The notes: generated from the letters alone by a model not told the origin. A stretch of DNA of 64,000 nucleotides from Pandoraea sp. PE-S2T-3 (GCF_002179965.1 NZ_NGUQ01000009.1:1-64000); one strand, 5' to 3'. Positions 28,348-40,039 are shown, counted from the stretch's first letter. Program-made: numbers and translations.

Positions 28348-28352
28348 AAAAA

Positions 28353-28382
28353 CGGCAACGAATTCGTGAGAACTCGTTGCCG
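28353..28382. terminator. bidirectional terminator after lysR
   Basis: CGGCAACGA (28353-28361) and TCGTTGCCG (28374-28382) form a 9-bp perfect stem with a 12-base loop. An A-run (28346-28352) precedes it and CTTTTCTTT follows, so it can end transcription from both the LysR side (+) and the groEL side (-). Confidence 0.8.
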
Positions 28383-28500
28383 CTTTTCTTTGGCGCGGAC
28401 TTCGACGGTAAATCAATGCCAACCGTTGAAGTCCGACGACCGGGCAATCGGGGCACCCCGAACCATGGAGGCACCCCGGACATGCCGTCTCTTGCGAGAC

Positions 28501-30167
<1,667 letters not shown>

Positions 30168-30193
30168 TTACGTAGATGTCTGGGGGGACAGTC

Positions 30194-30484
30194 TTACTTG
30201 ACCAGAACGGCCATGATGTCTTCTTCGCGCATGACCAGGAGTTCCTGGCCATCGACCTTCACGGTCTGGCCGGCGTACTTGCCGAACAGGACACGGTCGC
30301 CCACCTTCACGTCGAGCACGATCGACTTGCCTTGATCGTCTTTCTTGCCCGGGCCAACCGCCAGGATCTCGCCCTGATCCGGCTTTTCAGCGGCGGCTTC
30401 AGGGATCACGATGCCCGATGCGGTCTTCGTTTCGTTGTCCAGGCGCTTGACAATAACGCGGTCATGCAAGGGACGAAGGTTCAT
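30194..30484 (-). CDS. groES: co-chaperonin GroES
   Basis: 96-residue heptameric lid of the GroEL chamber. It opens [47 protein letters not shown] and ends [26 protein letters not shown], the complete 10-kDa chaperonin with the mobile loop [10 protein letters not shown] that binds GroEL. First gene of groES-groEL; a perfect CIRCE operator and heat-shock promoter lie upstream. The distance to groEL is 47 bases. Confidence 0.97.
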   Translation of the reverse strand: MNLRPLHDRVIVKRLDNETKTASGIVIPEAAAEKPDQGEILAVGPGKKDDQGKSIVLDVKVGDRVLFGKYAGQTVKVDGQELLVMREEDIMAVLVK

Positions 30485-30562
30485 TACAAGCTCCTCTTTT
30501 CTCTCAGTGAGATTGTCAAAACGATATATGCAAGATATTGCATATAAGATGAATTCATGACG

Positions 30563-30589
30563 TTAGCACTCTACACCAACGAGTGCTAA
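30563..30589. promoter_or_regulatory. CIRCE operator (HrcA binding site)
   Basis: TTAGCACTC (30563-30571), nine-base spacer, GAGTGCTAA (30581-30589), an exact match to the CIRCE consensus. HrcA repressor binding here would shut off groES-groEL; the element overlaps the -10 box of the promoter. Confidence 0.95.
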
Positions 30590-30617
30590 TTATAGGGACG
30601 GGGTTTTACGATTTCAA
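30589..30617 (-). promoter_or_regulatory. groES promoter
   Basis: On the minus strand TTGAAA (30617-30612) and TATAAT (30594-30589) are 17 bp apart, a near-consensus sigma70 promoter. The same bases also read as CTTGAA followed by CCCTATAA, close to the sigma32 (RpoH) heat-shock pattern. CIRCE begins at the -10 box, so both HrcA and RpoH control seem likely. Confidence 0.75.
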
Positions 30618-30741
30618 GACGCGGGGTTTTCCCGGAGGTGAATATTCTTGGATGCGAAGGCTCGGCGTCGACGGGATCGACGCCACTTCAGCGGTCGATT
30701 GTCCCGTTTTTGACGATGCCTGACCGGCGGGGTTCCCCCGC

Positions 30742-32160
30742 CTAGCTGGCGCGTTCGGTCCGCCAGCGCCCGCCGAACCATGACAAGTTCGGCAGAAACC
30801 GAAACAGCCCATGCGCGTCGATCCAGCGCGCGTAGGCCACATAGACCGGATCGCGAGACAGATGGCGCTCTTCGGTCCACGCCCGCATCGCGTAGAGACC
30901 GTTGACCCCGAGCAGCAGCAGGCAGTGGCGCAGCGCCTCATCCACTGGCCCGCGCGCCACGAACGGAATGAAGATCAGCCACCACGACAGGTTCTTGGCC
31001 ACATACGCCGGATGCTTGGTCCAGCGGTACGGGCCGTTGGTAATGATGCCGCGATGGGTGAGGTTGGAGAAGCGCCCGCCAAAGCTCACGGTGGCCCAGA
31101 CGTAAATCATGGTCAGCAGCAGGATCGCGCTGCCCCAGATGCCGTAAAGCAGCGGAGCCCCCCACAGCCACTCGCCCCATGCGAACCCGGTGTCGTAGTG
31201 CAGATACTGGCGGCCGATCAACGACCAGAACGGCTCGTAGCACGCCAGCGCCACCGCCCAGCCCAGCATGGTCGGCTCGGCCGAGCGCAGATGCGTATCG
31301 GCAAGCCGCAACGTCAGCAGGTAGCCCATCACCGTCAGGCCCACGTCGACGAAATAGCACAGGCCGTACAACAGATCGAACCAAGGCTTGAAGCCTGAGA
31401 GCTGGCTGACATCGGCGCTGAGAAATCGGGCGAGGTCGTTGCACAGGTAGCCGAACATCAGCGGCAGAAAGAACCCCTTCACCAGCCAGCCAAGCAGATG
31501 CTGCCCGACGATGCGGCGGTCTACGTTGGCCCACTGCAACGTCACGAGCTGGCCAACGTGCCAATAGCCGTCCAACGGCTGCGGCATCCTGCGGTCGACG
31601 AAGTAAAGATACGGCAGCGCCAGCACCAGCAAGGGCGGCATTATCAGCGTCAGCATCCGGTAGTAGCGATCGTAGAAGTCGCCGTGATACTCCGGGAACA
31701 GCCAGTACAACAGCGCGACGAACCCTAAGCTGCCCAACAGTCCGGTGAACTTGACGAGCGTGCGAGACCACGACGGATCGTCGCGCTCGAAACTCAATCC
31801 CGTCGACGCGCGCCGATACGTCTTCTGCCACAACAGGTCCACCAGCAGCACCGTCGCCGAGGTCATGCCGACCATGAACAGTGCACTCGCCACCATGTCG
31901 TCCCCGAAGGGGCGGTAGGCGCGCAGCAGGATCAGCGACAGGAGAAAGGCCACGAAACCGGCGGCGCCAACCGCGCCGTGTGTCGCCGAGCGGGGCCGCG
32001 CCGGGACAGGTCCCTCAGGATTGCCGGGGCCGCCGGGGTTGCCGGGGATATCTCGGTTGCCGCGGTTGCCGGGGCTGTCGGGGCTGTCGGGGTTATGGCG
32101 TGCGGTGTCGGTCACGGTACCAGTCATGTCGTTCGTCATGTCTTCCGTCATGTCGTCCAA
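30742..32160 (-). CDS. multi-pass membrane protein with isoprenylcysteine methyltransferase-like C-terminus
   Basis: 472 residues with about nine hydrophobic segments. The C-terminal 110 residues carry the ICMT/PEMT-like signature: HRGIITNGPYRWTKHPAYVAKNLSWW, then EERHLSRDPVYVAYARW. The catalytic role would be methylation of a small or lipid substrate using S-adenosylmethionine, but the target is unknown. The first 55 residues are repetitive: MT/DMT near the start then a collagen-like run of Pro, Gly, Asn and Asp (PDSPDSPGNRGNRDIPGNPGG) encoded by imperfect 9-base units. The N-terminal start is chosen at the first ATG; later ATGs are possible. Confidence 0.75.
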   Translation of the reverse strand: MDDMTEDMTNDMTGTVTDTARHNPDSPDSPGNRGNRDIPGNPGGPGNPEGPVPARPRSATHGAVGAAGFVAFLLSLILLRAYRPFGDDMVASALFMVGMTSATVLLVDLLWQKTYRRASTGLSFERDDPSWSRTLVKFTGLLGSLGFVALLYWLFPEYHGDFYDRYYRMLTLIMPPLLVLALPYLYFVDRRMPQPLDGYWHVGQLVTLQWANVDRRIVGQHLLGWLVKGFFLPLMFGYLCNDLARFLSADVSQLSGFKPWFDLLYGLCYFVDVGLTVMGYLLTLRLADTHLRSAEPTMLGWAVALACYEPFWSLIGRQYLHYDTGFAWGEWLWGAPLLYGIWGSAILLLTMIYVWATVSFGGRFSNLTHRGIITNGPYRWTKHPAYVAKNLSWWLIFIPFVARGPVDEALRHCLLLLGVNGLYAMRAWTEERHLSRDPVYVAYARWIDAHGLFRFLPNLSWFGGRWRTERAS

Positions 32161-32442
32161 TCGGTGGCACTACGGGGATACGATGTTGCTCGTCACGTCC
32201 GCGCTCACGACTGATGCTGCCCCACGATTCCGACGATCCTGACCATCCCGGGCAGCCCGCGCACGTCGCCATCATAGCTTGGCCCGGCCGCGCATAGGCG
32301 ACTACTCAAAAGAGGGGATCGTCATCGTAAAAACTGCGTGCTAACGTCAGCCCCGGCCTCGCCGCAAAGCAACACAGGCAAGAACCTGCGGCATCCAAGC
32401 CTCATGTTCCGCCCCCTGCTCACGCTTCGGAGACCTCTCGCG

Positions 32443-33453
32443 ATGACCGATTTTCGTCCCACCCGCCGGCAAGCCCTGCAATTTGCCGCCGCCTCACTCG
32501 CCACACCGGCGTTGCTCACCCCAGCCGCCAGCGCCATCGCAGCGGGCCGTGCAGATCTCGACGCCGCCGTGCGCCGCTTCGGCGCCCTCGCGCCACAAAC
32601 GACGGGTTGCCTCGTCCTCGCCGACATTCCGTCCGGTGGCTGGCAATCGGCCTACGCGCCGGACCGGATGCTGTTCGTCGGCAGCGCGGTCAAGACGTAC
32701 ATCCTCGGGCAGTTTCTGCTCGACGTGGAAACCGGCTACAACCAGCGCTCGGAAACACAACTCTGCGACGTCAACGACGCCGTGCGCACACCGGGCAGCC
32801 CGGTGCTGATCGGGCTCACCGGACAGACCCAGTACCGCACCGCCCTCGAAGCGATGATTTCGCATAGCGACAACTTGGGCACCGACATTTCGCTCGCCGC
32901 CGTCGGCCCCGACCGCGTTCGCGAACTGCTCAAGCGCGTGGGCCTGCCTACGGCACGCATCCCGGACTCCACCCGCAAGCTGTTCTCCTATCTCGCGGGC
33001 GCGGCACCGGGCGTCGATCTCGGCTGGGCCGGCATGCAGAAGATGGAACGCAACGAAGACCTCGGACTGAAGCCGCGCACCGACGTCATCAACGATCACG
33101 AAACGATGACGAGTTCCGCCGCCGATCTGGTCAAGTGGTATCGGCAGGTGCTGCGCGGGAAGCTGTTCGCGAAGCCGTCTTCGCTGACCGAGTTCAAGCG
33201 TATTTCCGCCATGGCCGATGCCGTGTGGATGGCCGTGCCCGACGGGCTGCTCGCGTATGGCAAGGGCGGCAGTCTCGATTGGGAGAACTTCCACGCGCTG
33301 TGCTTCGCGGGCGAGATGCTCGTGGGCAAGACGCCCGTGACGTTCTGCTTCACGTCCAACTGGCTCGACGGCAAGACGAGCGTCGAGCGCACCGGCGAGT
33401 TCATCGCCGCCGCCAGCGACGTGCTCAAGGCGGCCGCCAAAGCCGCCGCCTGA
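32443..33453 (+). CDS. Tat-exported serine hydrolase, class A beta-lactamase-like
   Basis: 336 residues. A twin-arginine signal (PTRRQALQFAAASLATPALL) exports it folded. Active-site motifs of the class A beta-lactamase/D,D-peptidase superfamily are seen: Ser81-Ala-Val-Lys84, Ser142-Asp-Asn144 and Lys274-Gly-Gly. I do not see the Glu166 loop signature of true beta-lactamases, so the enzyme may be an esterase or peptidase; resistance cannot be inferred. The ATG at 32443 has GGAG ten bases before it. Ends 33 bp before a strong hairpin shared with the autotransporter. Confidence 0.8.
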   Translation: MTDFRPTRRQALQFAAASLATPALLTPAASAIAAGRADLDAAVRRFGALAPQTTGCLVLADIPSGGWQSAYAPDRMLFVGSAVKTYILGQFLLDVETGYNQRSETQLCDVNDAVRTPGSPVLIGLTGQTQYRTALEAMISHSDNLGTDISLAAVGPDRVRELLKRVGLPTARIPDSTRKLFSYLAGAAPGVDLGWAGMQKMERNEDLGLKPRTDVINDHETMTSSAADLVKWYRQVLRGKLFAKPSSLTEFKRISAMADAVWMAVPDGLLAYGKGGSLDWENFHALCFAGEMLVGKTPVTFCFTSNWLDGKTSVERTGEFIAAASDVLKAAAKAAA

Positions 33454-33486
33454 CCTACCGATCCACCGCTGCAATTTGCACCACGC

Positions 33487-33523
33487 AAAGGCCTGCGCCG
33501 CGTTGATTGCGGCGCAGGCCTTT
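33487..33523. terminator. bidirectional Rho-independent terminator
   Basis: A 15-bp perfect stem: AAAGGCCTGCGCCGC (33487-33501), loop gttgatt, GCGGCGCAGGCCTTT (33509-33523). It lies between the convergent serine hydrolase (+) and autotransporter (-) stops and has A and T tracts at its two ends, so it can serve both genes. Confidence 0.88.
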
Positions 33524-33548
33524 GTCATTACGTCACATCAGCAACGCG

Positions 33549-36500
33549 TCAGAAGTGTTTGGCCAACCGTAACGCCGCACTCTGTACCGTCTGCGAAGGC
33601 GCGGTGCGCAAACTATATTCGGCACGCATTTCCAGCCCCTTGCCCGAGAGCAGCTCCACCCCCACGGCGAAGTTGCCGTAGGCGCGGGGTTGCGACGACG
33701 AAATCACGAACGGCGCGCTCGGAAACTGCACCAGCGACACTTCGGTACTCACATCGCCTTTCGACGCAAAGCTCATCCCGAGCGACAGGTAAGGACGCAG
33801 CGTCACCCCGCGATAGTCGAATCGGCCACCCACCTCGACCGTGGGACTCAACACGGCCGTCGTGCGCCCCTGACTTTGCACCGCAAGATCGAGCACCCCC
33901 GCACCGCTTTCGCTGTACGCACCACTGCGGTCGTACACGACGTCGAGATCCGCATACGGCTTCACATACCAGTCGGCGAAATTCACCTGATACGACAGTC
34001 GCGACCGTGCCCCGACGAAGAACGCATCGGGCTTGCTCGTCGCCCGCGCGACAGCCTCCGGATAGTCGATCGTCCGGTTCTGCGTACCGCTCTCGTAACC
34101 GCCCAGCACCGCCAGCGCAATTTGCCACGGCCCCATCTGCCGCTTCAACGTCACGCCGCCACGGAACCCGTCGCTCGACACATCGAGCGAGCGATCCGAC
34201 GAGCGCGCATGCGTCACCACATAACTCGCCGAGCCGCCGAAGAACCAATCCGGCGCAATCTCCTTTTGCGCACCGAACTGATACGTCACCTGCTGGCTGC
34301 GGAAACCGACGTCATCCGCCGTATCGAAACGATCGGCGCGCGTGCCGATCACGCGCCCCCACACACAACTGCCCTCGGACAGCCGCGTGCCCACGCCGTC
34401 GAACTGCGGACAACTCATCAGCCGATTCAGGAAGTCGTAATTTTCGTGTCCGCGCGAACCGGCGCGCATGAGCGTTGCCGCGCCCGAGAGCACATCCAGC
34501 GCCTTGCGGTACGACGCGGCGTCGCCCACATTCGCAAACGGCTGGAACAGCGGCCCGGTATCCACGACACCCATGTCCCAATGCGTTTGCAGAAAGTTGG
34601 CGAACGACGTCTGGTTGGCGTTCAGGGCGACACCCGGCGGCCGGAAATTGGCGTCGACGGAGATCAGCGGATCTTGCGAGCCGCCGCCATTGTTTTTCAT
34701 CTGGTAGTTGAACACGATGGCCGTGCTCTTCGCGACAGCCGTCTCGCCTGTCGGCGCCTGATCGAAGTGGCCGATCCCGAGCCAGATGTTCTTCACCGGG
34801 TTGTGAAGCACCGGCACCACGCTGCCGCCGAACGTCAGCGCGCCGGACACCACCAGAAAGTCGCTGTTGTGATGCGTGAAATCGAGATCGGGCGCATACA
34901 CGCCGGTGCCTGTCTGCGAAAACGCACCGTACACGTGCGACACCTGAAAGACGCCCGGACCGCCGGGGCTGAACGTGCCGAAATTCTGAAGTTGTCCCAC
35001 CGTCACGCTTTGGCCCGCTCGCAATTCGCCACCGGCCTGATTCACGAACGTGCTGTCGGTCGTGAGTTGCACGTTGCCCTGCACGATGCCGCTGTTGTTG
35101 ACGCTCGCCTTGCCCAACGACTCGATGGCCGTGGCCGCCGAGACGGTGCCCGCATTGTCGATGGTCACGCCATCGGTGTTGATCGCCAGAATGCCGATAC
35201 CCGAGGTCGCATTTGCCATGACCGTCGCGCCCTTGCCCACCGTCACGCTGATCGGCTTGCCCTCGATGACGTTGTTGCCGGTCGCGCCCGCGTTGCCCAT
35301 GCTGATCGCGGCAATGGCGGGTGAGCCGGCGCCCATGGCCGCCACTGTCGCGCCGGGTTGCACGCTCACATCGATCTCGCCACCGGCATTGCCGCTCCAG
35401 TTCGGCGGGTTCTTCAGCAGCACACCACCCTCGGTGAACACCGCGCCACCGCCCAGACTCATCGCAAGAATGGCGGGGGCGTTCACGCCGTACGTCACGA
35501 TGCTGCCCGACGCGCTCACTCGCACCGTGTTGCCCGCGCCCACAGCACCGGACACGTTTGCCAATCGGACCATGTCCAGACCATAAGTCACGGCAGCCGC
35601 ATCGCCCGCGATACCGCCCCCGCCGCCAACGCTTTGCGCAAGCACGCCAGCCGCGCCATCGCCCTGCGTGCGGATGCCACCGGCGACTGTCACTTCGACC
35701 GTGCCGCCGTCATTGATCCCCGCGTTGCTGAACGTGTTGTTCACCGACGCCAGCGTGACAAGCCCCGGCGCCGTCGTCAGACCGGCGAGACCGCCGCCAC
35801 CGCCCACGCTCTGTGCGACGACGCCATGCGCGTTCTGTCCCTGTGTTTGCACCACGACGTTATTGCCCACCGTGACGGCAACATCCGACCCGGCACCCCC
35901 GGTGTGGTCCTTCGCGCCGAGCGCCAGACTCGTGACGGGCAGCGTCGACGGTGCGCCACCGCTCGTCAGTGCCGCATAGCCGCCGCCACCGCCAATGCTT
36001 TGTGCGAGCACGCCGAACGAGAGCGCGCCCTGCGTTGCAATCACCGAGGGCGAATTCGCACTCCCGGTGGCGCTCGACAGATCGACAAGCACGCTCCCGG
36101 CATTGGCAAGCAGGCTGTTGCCGCCGGATTCCGATGCACCCAGCGCGATGACAGACCCCGCGAGCAACGCGTACATTGACGCACCCGACGTCAGCCCGGC
36201 AACCCCGCCACCGCCCGAGACCGACTGCGCGAGAATACCGTGCGAGAGCGTGCCGCTGGTGTAGATGCTGCCAGCGCTGAGCACGTTGACGCTGCTGCCG
36301 GTCATCAACGCAGGCGACATCGAACCGCTCAACGTGCTGCCCAGCGTGATGGTCGGCGCACTGGCCTGCTGACCATCGGCCAGATGCGTACTCGCGTTAC
36401 CCGCGAGGCCAACCGATGCCGCCCCGCCACCGCCCATGATGCTCTGCGCAACGATGCCGCTTGCATCGGCCCCTTGCGTGGCAATCACGCCGCCACTCTT

Positions 36501-39500
36501 GACCACCACGGGATACGGGGCGGTATTGACGCTGCCCAGATTGCCCGCGTAAGCCGCGCCGAGCGAGAGCGACAGCGCCGGTGTCGATGCGCCGGCGGCG
36601 GTGCCGAAGCTGCTCGCCCCGAACGTATAGCTGGTGGCGCCCGCCATCCCGCCACCGCCCGAAACGCCTTGCGCGAGAATGCCCGGCGAGCTGTCGCCGC
36701 TTGTCTGAATATTGCTGGCGGGGTCGCTGGCATCCACGTTCACCTGTCCGGCCACGCCCGCACTGCCGCCTTGCGAGCCGACACTGACGTTGACGTTGTG
36801 CTGTGCGCTCGCGAGATTGGAGCCGAGCAGATCGATGATGCGCGTCACTTCGCCGATGATTTCCGGCGCGCTGCCGGGTGCCCAGTTCGCGACGAACGCT
36901 TCGAGATTCTGCGCGGTGGCCACGCCTGCGCCGCCACCGCCGCCGACGCTTTGCGCCACGATCGCTGGCGACGAAAAGCCTTTCGTCGCGAGCAGGCCAC
37001 TGTTGGCGATACTCACCGGACCGCCATTGCCGCCGCTGCCGCCGGAACCGCCGACCGCGACGTTCGTACCGACATTCGGCGAGACATCGAAGTACGCGCT
37101 GGCTTTGCCCGCGACCACGCCAAGCAGATTGTCGATGCTGGACATCAGGCTCGATACACTCGTCGAGGCCGCCGTCCCGCCCTGACCGCCCCCGCCGCCG
37201 ATACTTTGCGCGACGATGGCCGCCGCGCCGTCGCCGGCCGTTGTCACCCGCCCCTTGTTGAATACGCTGGCACCCACGCCGTCGCCACCGCTCCCCCCGG
37301 TGCCGCCTACGCGAACATCCACGCCCGCCGTCAGCGATCCGAACGAGATCGAGGGCGGCTGGCTGCCGTTCTCCAGCCATTTGACCAGCGACTTCAGACT
37401 CCCGAGCGCCGCGCTGGGTCCGCCAAGCGTTGCCGAGAACGACTGCGCAGTCTCCTGCTGGACGATACCGCCGCTGCCGCCACCGCCACCGACACTCTGC
37501 GCAACGATGCCCGGCGCGTGATCGCCTGCGGTGGCGACGCTGCCGGAGACCTCGTTGGTCACCGTTGCCACGCCACCGAAACCGCCTTGCCCACCCGATC
37601 CGCCGATGGTCGCGCCCACGCTGATGTTGAGCCGGCTGCCCGCCGCCGCGATCGTCGACGTGCGCAACGCCGCCGCCGCACTGCCGCCGCCCCCGCCGCC
37701 ACCGCCGATGCTCTGCGCCAGAATGCCGATGCTCTTGTCGCCTTGCGTCCAGACGCCGCCCGCGTTGTCGACTTGGGCGAAACCGCCGTTGCCGCCGTCG
37801 CCGCCACTCCCGCCTGCGGTGTAGTGCGGGCTTAACGTGCCCGTCGGGATTTCCGGCCCGAGATCGGGTGCGATGGTAATGGCCGCCGAGCTGGCCAGAC
37901 CGCCGTAGCCACCGCCACCGCCGATGCTCTGCACCACCGCACCATCGCTGGCCGCGCCTTGCGTGGTAATGCTGCTGCCGTTCTCCAGCGTCAGGCGGGA
38001 CGTACCCCCTTGGCCACCGCCACCGGCGCTGCCGCCATGGCTGACCGCCACGCCGAGCCCGACACCCACGGTGATGGCGCTGGCAGACCCGCCAGCGCCG
38101 CCGCCGCCGCCGATGCTTTGCAGAATGAGGCCCGCAGAACCGGCGCCCGCTGTCGAGATCGCGCCGCCCAGATCCATCGTGGCCGTGCCCCCCGCGCCGC
38201 CGGCGCCACCGTGTCCGCCAGTGGCGATGCCCACGATGATGCCGGTCGTATCGGCGTCGCCACCGTGTCCGCCCCCACCGCCAATGCTCTGAATCAGGGC
38301 TCCGGCACTCTGATCGCCGGTGGTGAAGATCATGCCATTGCTGTCGGCCTGAATATTGCCGCCCAGCCCGCCGTTGCCGCCCGCGCCACCGCCGATATTC
38401 ATCAGGCCCTGACTCACGTCGGCCGAGCCTGCGCCGCCGCCCACGGCGTGCGCGAGAATGCCGAGCGCGTCTTTGCCTGCGGTCGAAATGTTGCCGTCGT
38501 TATGGATCGTGACGGCCAATTGTCCGGTGTTGCCGCCCCCGCCGCCGTTGCCGCCGTGGCCCGACCACGGGCCCGCCGCCCCACCGTTGCCGCCCGCGCC
38601 GCCAACCACGGATACGCGAATGCCCATCGAGCCCAGGCCCAGCGTGGTAATGCTGCCGGTGTTGGTCACCGAGGCCCCGCCCGGCGTGCCGCCATCGCCG
38701 CCGGTGAAGCCGCTGCCCGTCACACCGCCCCCGCCATCGCCGCCACGCCCCCCAAAGCTGTACACGGCAATGCCCGGCGCGTTGGCACCGTCGGTCGTGA
38801 TGGCGGCGCCATTGGTCACCGTCACCTGCCCCGAGTTGCCGCCATTCGAGCCCTTCACGTCTGTGCTCACGCCCGCCGGGCCGCTGCCGCCGATCGAGCG
38901 CGCCAGCACGCCCACTACGCCATCGCCGTGGGCGGCGACCGTGCCGTCTGCGATCGAGACCGTGACGTTGCCCGCGTTGCCGCCCCATCCGGAGAGCACG
39001 TAACCGCTCTCCGAATCGTCCACGCCAAGGCCGCCTTGTCCGCCCAGCGACTCAGCGCGAATCGCCGCACCGCCGTTGTTGCCAACGCCCGTCGCCGTGA
39101 TGCTGGCCCCGCCGCGCACCACCACGCTGGCGTCTCCGGCGTTGCCGCCCACCCCGGCATTCAAGCCGGCCGCCGCCCCGCCAAACGACGGAATCGCGCT
39201 CGCCTGACCATTGCCGCCAATCGCCTGCGCCGACAGGCCGTATCCCATGGCTGTCACCGCGCCGCCGTCGATCGTCAGCCGTGCGAAATTGCCGTTGTTG
39301 CCGTTGCCATTGCCGTTCCCGCGGTTGCCCCAAAGGCCGCCATCGCCGCCCTTCGAGAGCACCGACACGCCGGCGCCGTTGCTGATGACCGTGCTGTTGA
39401 CCAGCCCAAAGTCGACGATACGGCCGAAGCCGCCGTTGCCCCCCCAGTGATCGCGACCGTTGTCGTCGTCGTTGGTGTCGCCGTTGCCGCCGTTGCCGCC

Positions 39501-39785
39501 GCTCACATCGACGGCCACCCCGGTGGCGCCGTTGGTCGAACGAATGTTCAGGCCGGTGATCGTGCGCTCGACGTCGATTTGTCCGGGCGCACCGTCATAG
39601 CCGTTGTGGTTATGGCAGCACCCGCCCGCGGCACCGCGATAGTCGAGAAACAATGGCCCGGAGGTTTGAGAGAACGCCGGACCGGCGAGCATGACGCCTG
39701 CGACGCTGCAAAGCGCCTTCAAACGAAGCGGTACCGCCACCTGAGATGATTTGCCTCGCACGCTTGCCCCCGTACTCCGAATCAT
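33549..39785 (-). CDS. giant glycine-rich autotransporter (type V secretion)
   Basis: 2,078 residues from MIRSTGASVRGKSSQ. A signal peptide (LCSVAGVMLAGPAFSQ) leads to a passenger of about 1,780 residues built from some 20 repeats of 55-120 residues, each ending in AQSIGGGGGxGG or a variant (for example LIQSIGGGGG, AQSVGGGGG, AQSVSGGGG). A short spacer then leads to a C-terminal beta-barrel domain (about 1,800-2,078) ending in Phe (RLAKHF), as outer-membrane barrels do. This fits an autotransporter (type Va) surface protein; the passenger is likely a long beta-helix. No protease or sugar-binding motif is seen, so adhesion is only a guess. The start could lie at 39899. The stop is 26 bases before the shared terminator. 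Confidence 0.88.
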   Translation of the reverse strand: MIRSTGASVRGKSSQVAVPLRLKALCSVAGVMLAGPAFSQTSGPLFLDYRGAAGGCCHNHNGYDGAPGQIDVERTITGLNIRSTNGATGVAVDVSGGNGGNGDTNDDDNGRDHWGGNGGFGRIVDFGLVNSTVISNGAGVSVLSKGGDGGLWGNRGNGNGNGNNGNFARLTIDGGAVTAMGYGLSAQAIGGNGQASAIPSFGGAAAGLNAGVGGNAGDASVVVRGGASITATGVGNNGGAAIRAESLGGQGGLGVDDSESGYVLSGWGGNAGNVTVSIADGTVAAHGDGVVGVLARSIGGSGPAGVSTDVKGSNGGNSGQVTVTNGAAITTDGANAPGIAVYSFGGRGGDGGGGVTGSGFTGGDGGTPGGASVTNTGSITTLGLGSMGIRVSVVGGAGGNGGAAGPWSGHGGNGGGGGNTGQLAVTIHNDGNISTAGKDALGILAHAVGGGAGSADVSQGLMNIGGGAGGNGGLGGNIQADSNGMIFTTGDQSAGALIQSIGGGGGHGGDADTTGIIVGIATGGHGGAGGAGGTATMDLGGAISTAGAGSAGLILQSIGGGGGAGGSASAITVGVGLGVAVSHGGSAGGGGQGGTSRLTLENGSSITTQGAASDGAVVQSIGGGGGYGGLASSAAITIAPDLGPEIPTGTLSPHYTAGGSGGDGGNGGFAQVDNAGGVWTQGDKSIGILAQSIGGGGGGGGSAAAALRTSTIAAAGSRLNISVGATIGGSGGQGGFGGVATVTNEVSGSVATAGDHAPGIVAQSVGGGGGSGGIVQQETAQSFSATLGGPSAALGSLKSLVKWLENGSQPPSISFGSLTAGVDVRVGGTGGSGGDGVGASVFNKGRVTTAGDGAAAIVAQSIGGGGGQGGTAASTSVSSLMSSIDNLLGVVAGKASAYFDVSPNVGTNVAVGGSGGSGGNGGPVSIANSGLLATKGFSSPAIVAQSVGGGGGAGVATAQNLEAFVANWAPGSAPEIIGEVTRIIDLLGSNLASAQHNVNVSVGSQGGSAGVAGQVNVDASDPASNIQTSGDSSPGILAQGVSGGGGMAGATSYTFGASSFGTAAGASTPALSLSLGAAYAGNLGSVNTAPYPVVVKSGGVIATQGADASGIVAQSIMGGGGAASVGLAGNASTHLADGQQASAPTITLGSTLSGSMSPALMTGSSVNVLSAGSIYTSGTLSHGILAQSVSGGGGVAGLTSGASMYALLAGSVIALGASESGGNSLLANAGSVLVDLSSATGSANSPSVIATQGALSFGVLAQSIGGGGGYAALTSGGAPSTLPVTSLALGAKDHTGGAGSDVAVTVGNNVVVQTQGQNAHGVVAQSVGGGGGLAGLTTAPGLVTLASVNNTFSNAGINDGGTVEVTVAGGIRTQGDGAAGVLAQSVGGGGGIAGDAAAVTYGLDMVRLANVSGAVGAGNTVRVSASGSIVTYGVNAPAILAMSLGGGAVFTEGGVLLKNPPNWSGNAGGEIDVSVQPGATVAAMGAGSPAIAAISMGNAGATGNNVIEGKPISVTVGKGATVMANATSGIGILAINTDGVTIDNAGTVSAATAIESLGKASVNNSGIVQGNVQLTTDSTFVNQAGGELRAGQSVTVGQLQNFGTFSPGGPGVFQVSHVYGAFSQTGTGVYAPDLDFTHHNSDFLVVSGALTFGGSVVPVLHNPVKNIWLGIGHFDQAPTGETAVAKSTAIVFNYQMKNNGGGSQDPLISVDANFRPPGVALNANQTSFANFLQTHWDMGVVDTGPLFQPFANVGDAASYRKALDVLSGAATLMRAGSRGHENYDFLNRLMSCPQFDGVGTRLSEGSCVWGRVIGTRADRFDTADDVGFRSQQVTYQFGAQKEIAPDWFFGGSASYVVTHARSSDRSLDVSSDGFRGGVTLKRQMGPWQIALAVLGGYESGTQNRTIDYPEAVARATSKPDAFFVGARSRLSYQVNFADWYVKPYADLDVVYDRSGAYSESGAGVLDLAVQSQGRTTAVLSPTVEVGGRFDYRGVTLRPYLSLGMSFASKGDVSTEVSLVQFPSAPFVISSSQPRAYGNFAVGVELLSGKGLEMRAEYSLRTAPSQTVQSAALRLAKHF

Positions 39786-40039
39786 GTGCCGACTGACAGG
39801 ATGCGCGCCGCTCTGCTGATCGCTTTTGATCGTTTTTGGTGCGGTTGGAAAGGCGCGGTAATTTCCGGAGAAACTTAGCACTGCGCAGCCCTTGTGCACT
39901 ATCCCCCGAATTGAGTAAGGGGAGCAAAGGGAAGCCGGGCGCCGCGCCGCCTCCCCTGTTTCGGGGATGGGCGCCCGTTACGCCGGTGTGCTAATTTGCC
40001 TAACCAGTCAGTCCCTTTTTGCCGATACCCCACACCGCC
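39786..40039. promoter_or_regulatory. divergent region autotransporter / NarL regulator
   Basis: About 250 bp between the autotransporter start and the regulator start, so it should hold promoters for both. I see no RNA gene. An A/T-containing stretch (39826-39910, with CGCTTTTGATCGTTTTTGGT) is the likely promoter zone on the autotransporter side. No binding site for the adjacent regulator can be named. Confidence 0.35.

Noticed and set aside
34900-39500. Possible CRISPR-like or satellite repeats
   Set aside because: The repeats are coding (AQSIGGGGG), of irregular spacing and in frame with the autotransporter; no direct repeat-spacer pattern.
37959-39749. 596-codon plus-strand ORF opposite the autotransporter
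   Set aside because: Produced by the glycine-codon repeats read backwards; no domain.
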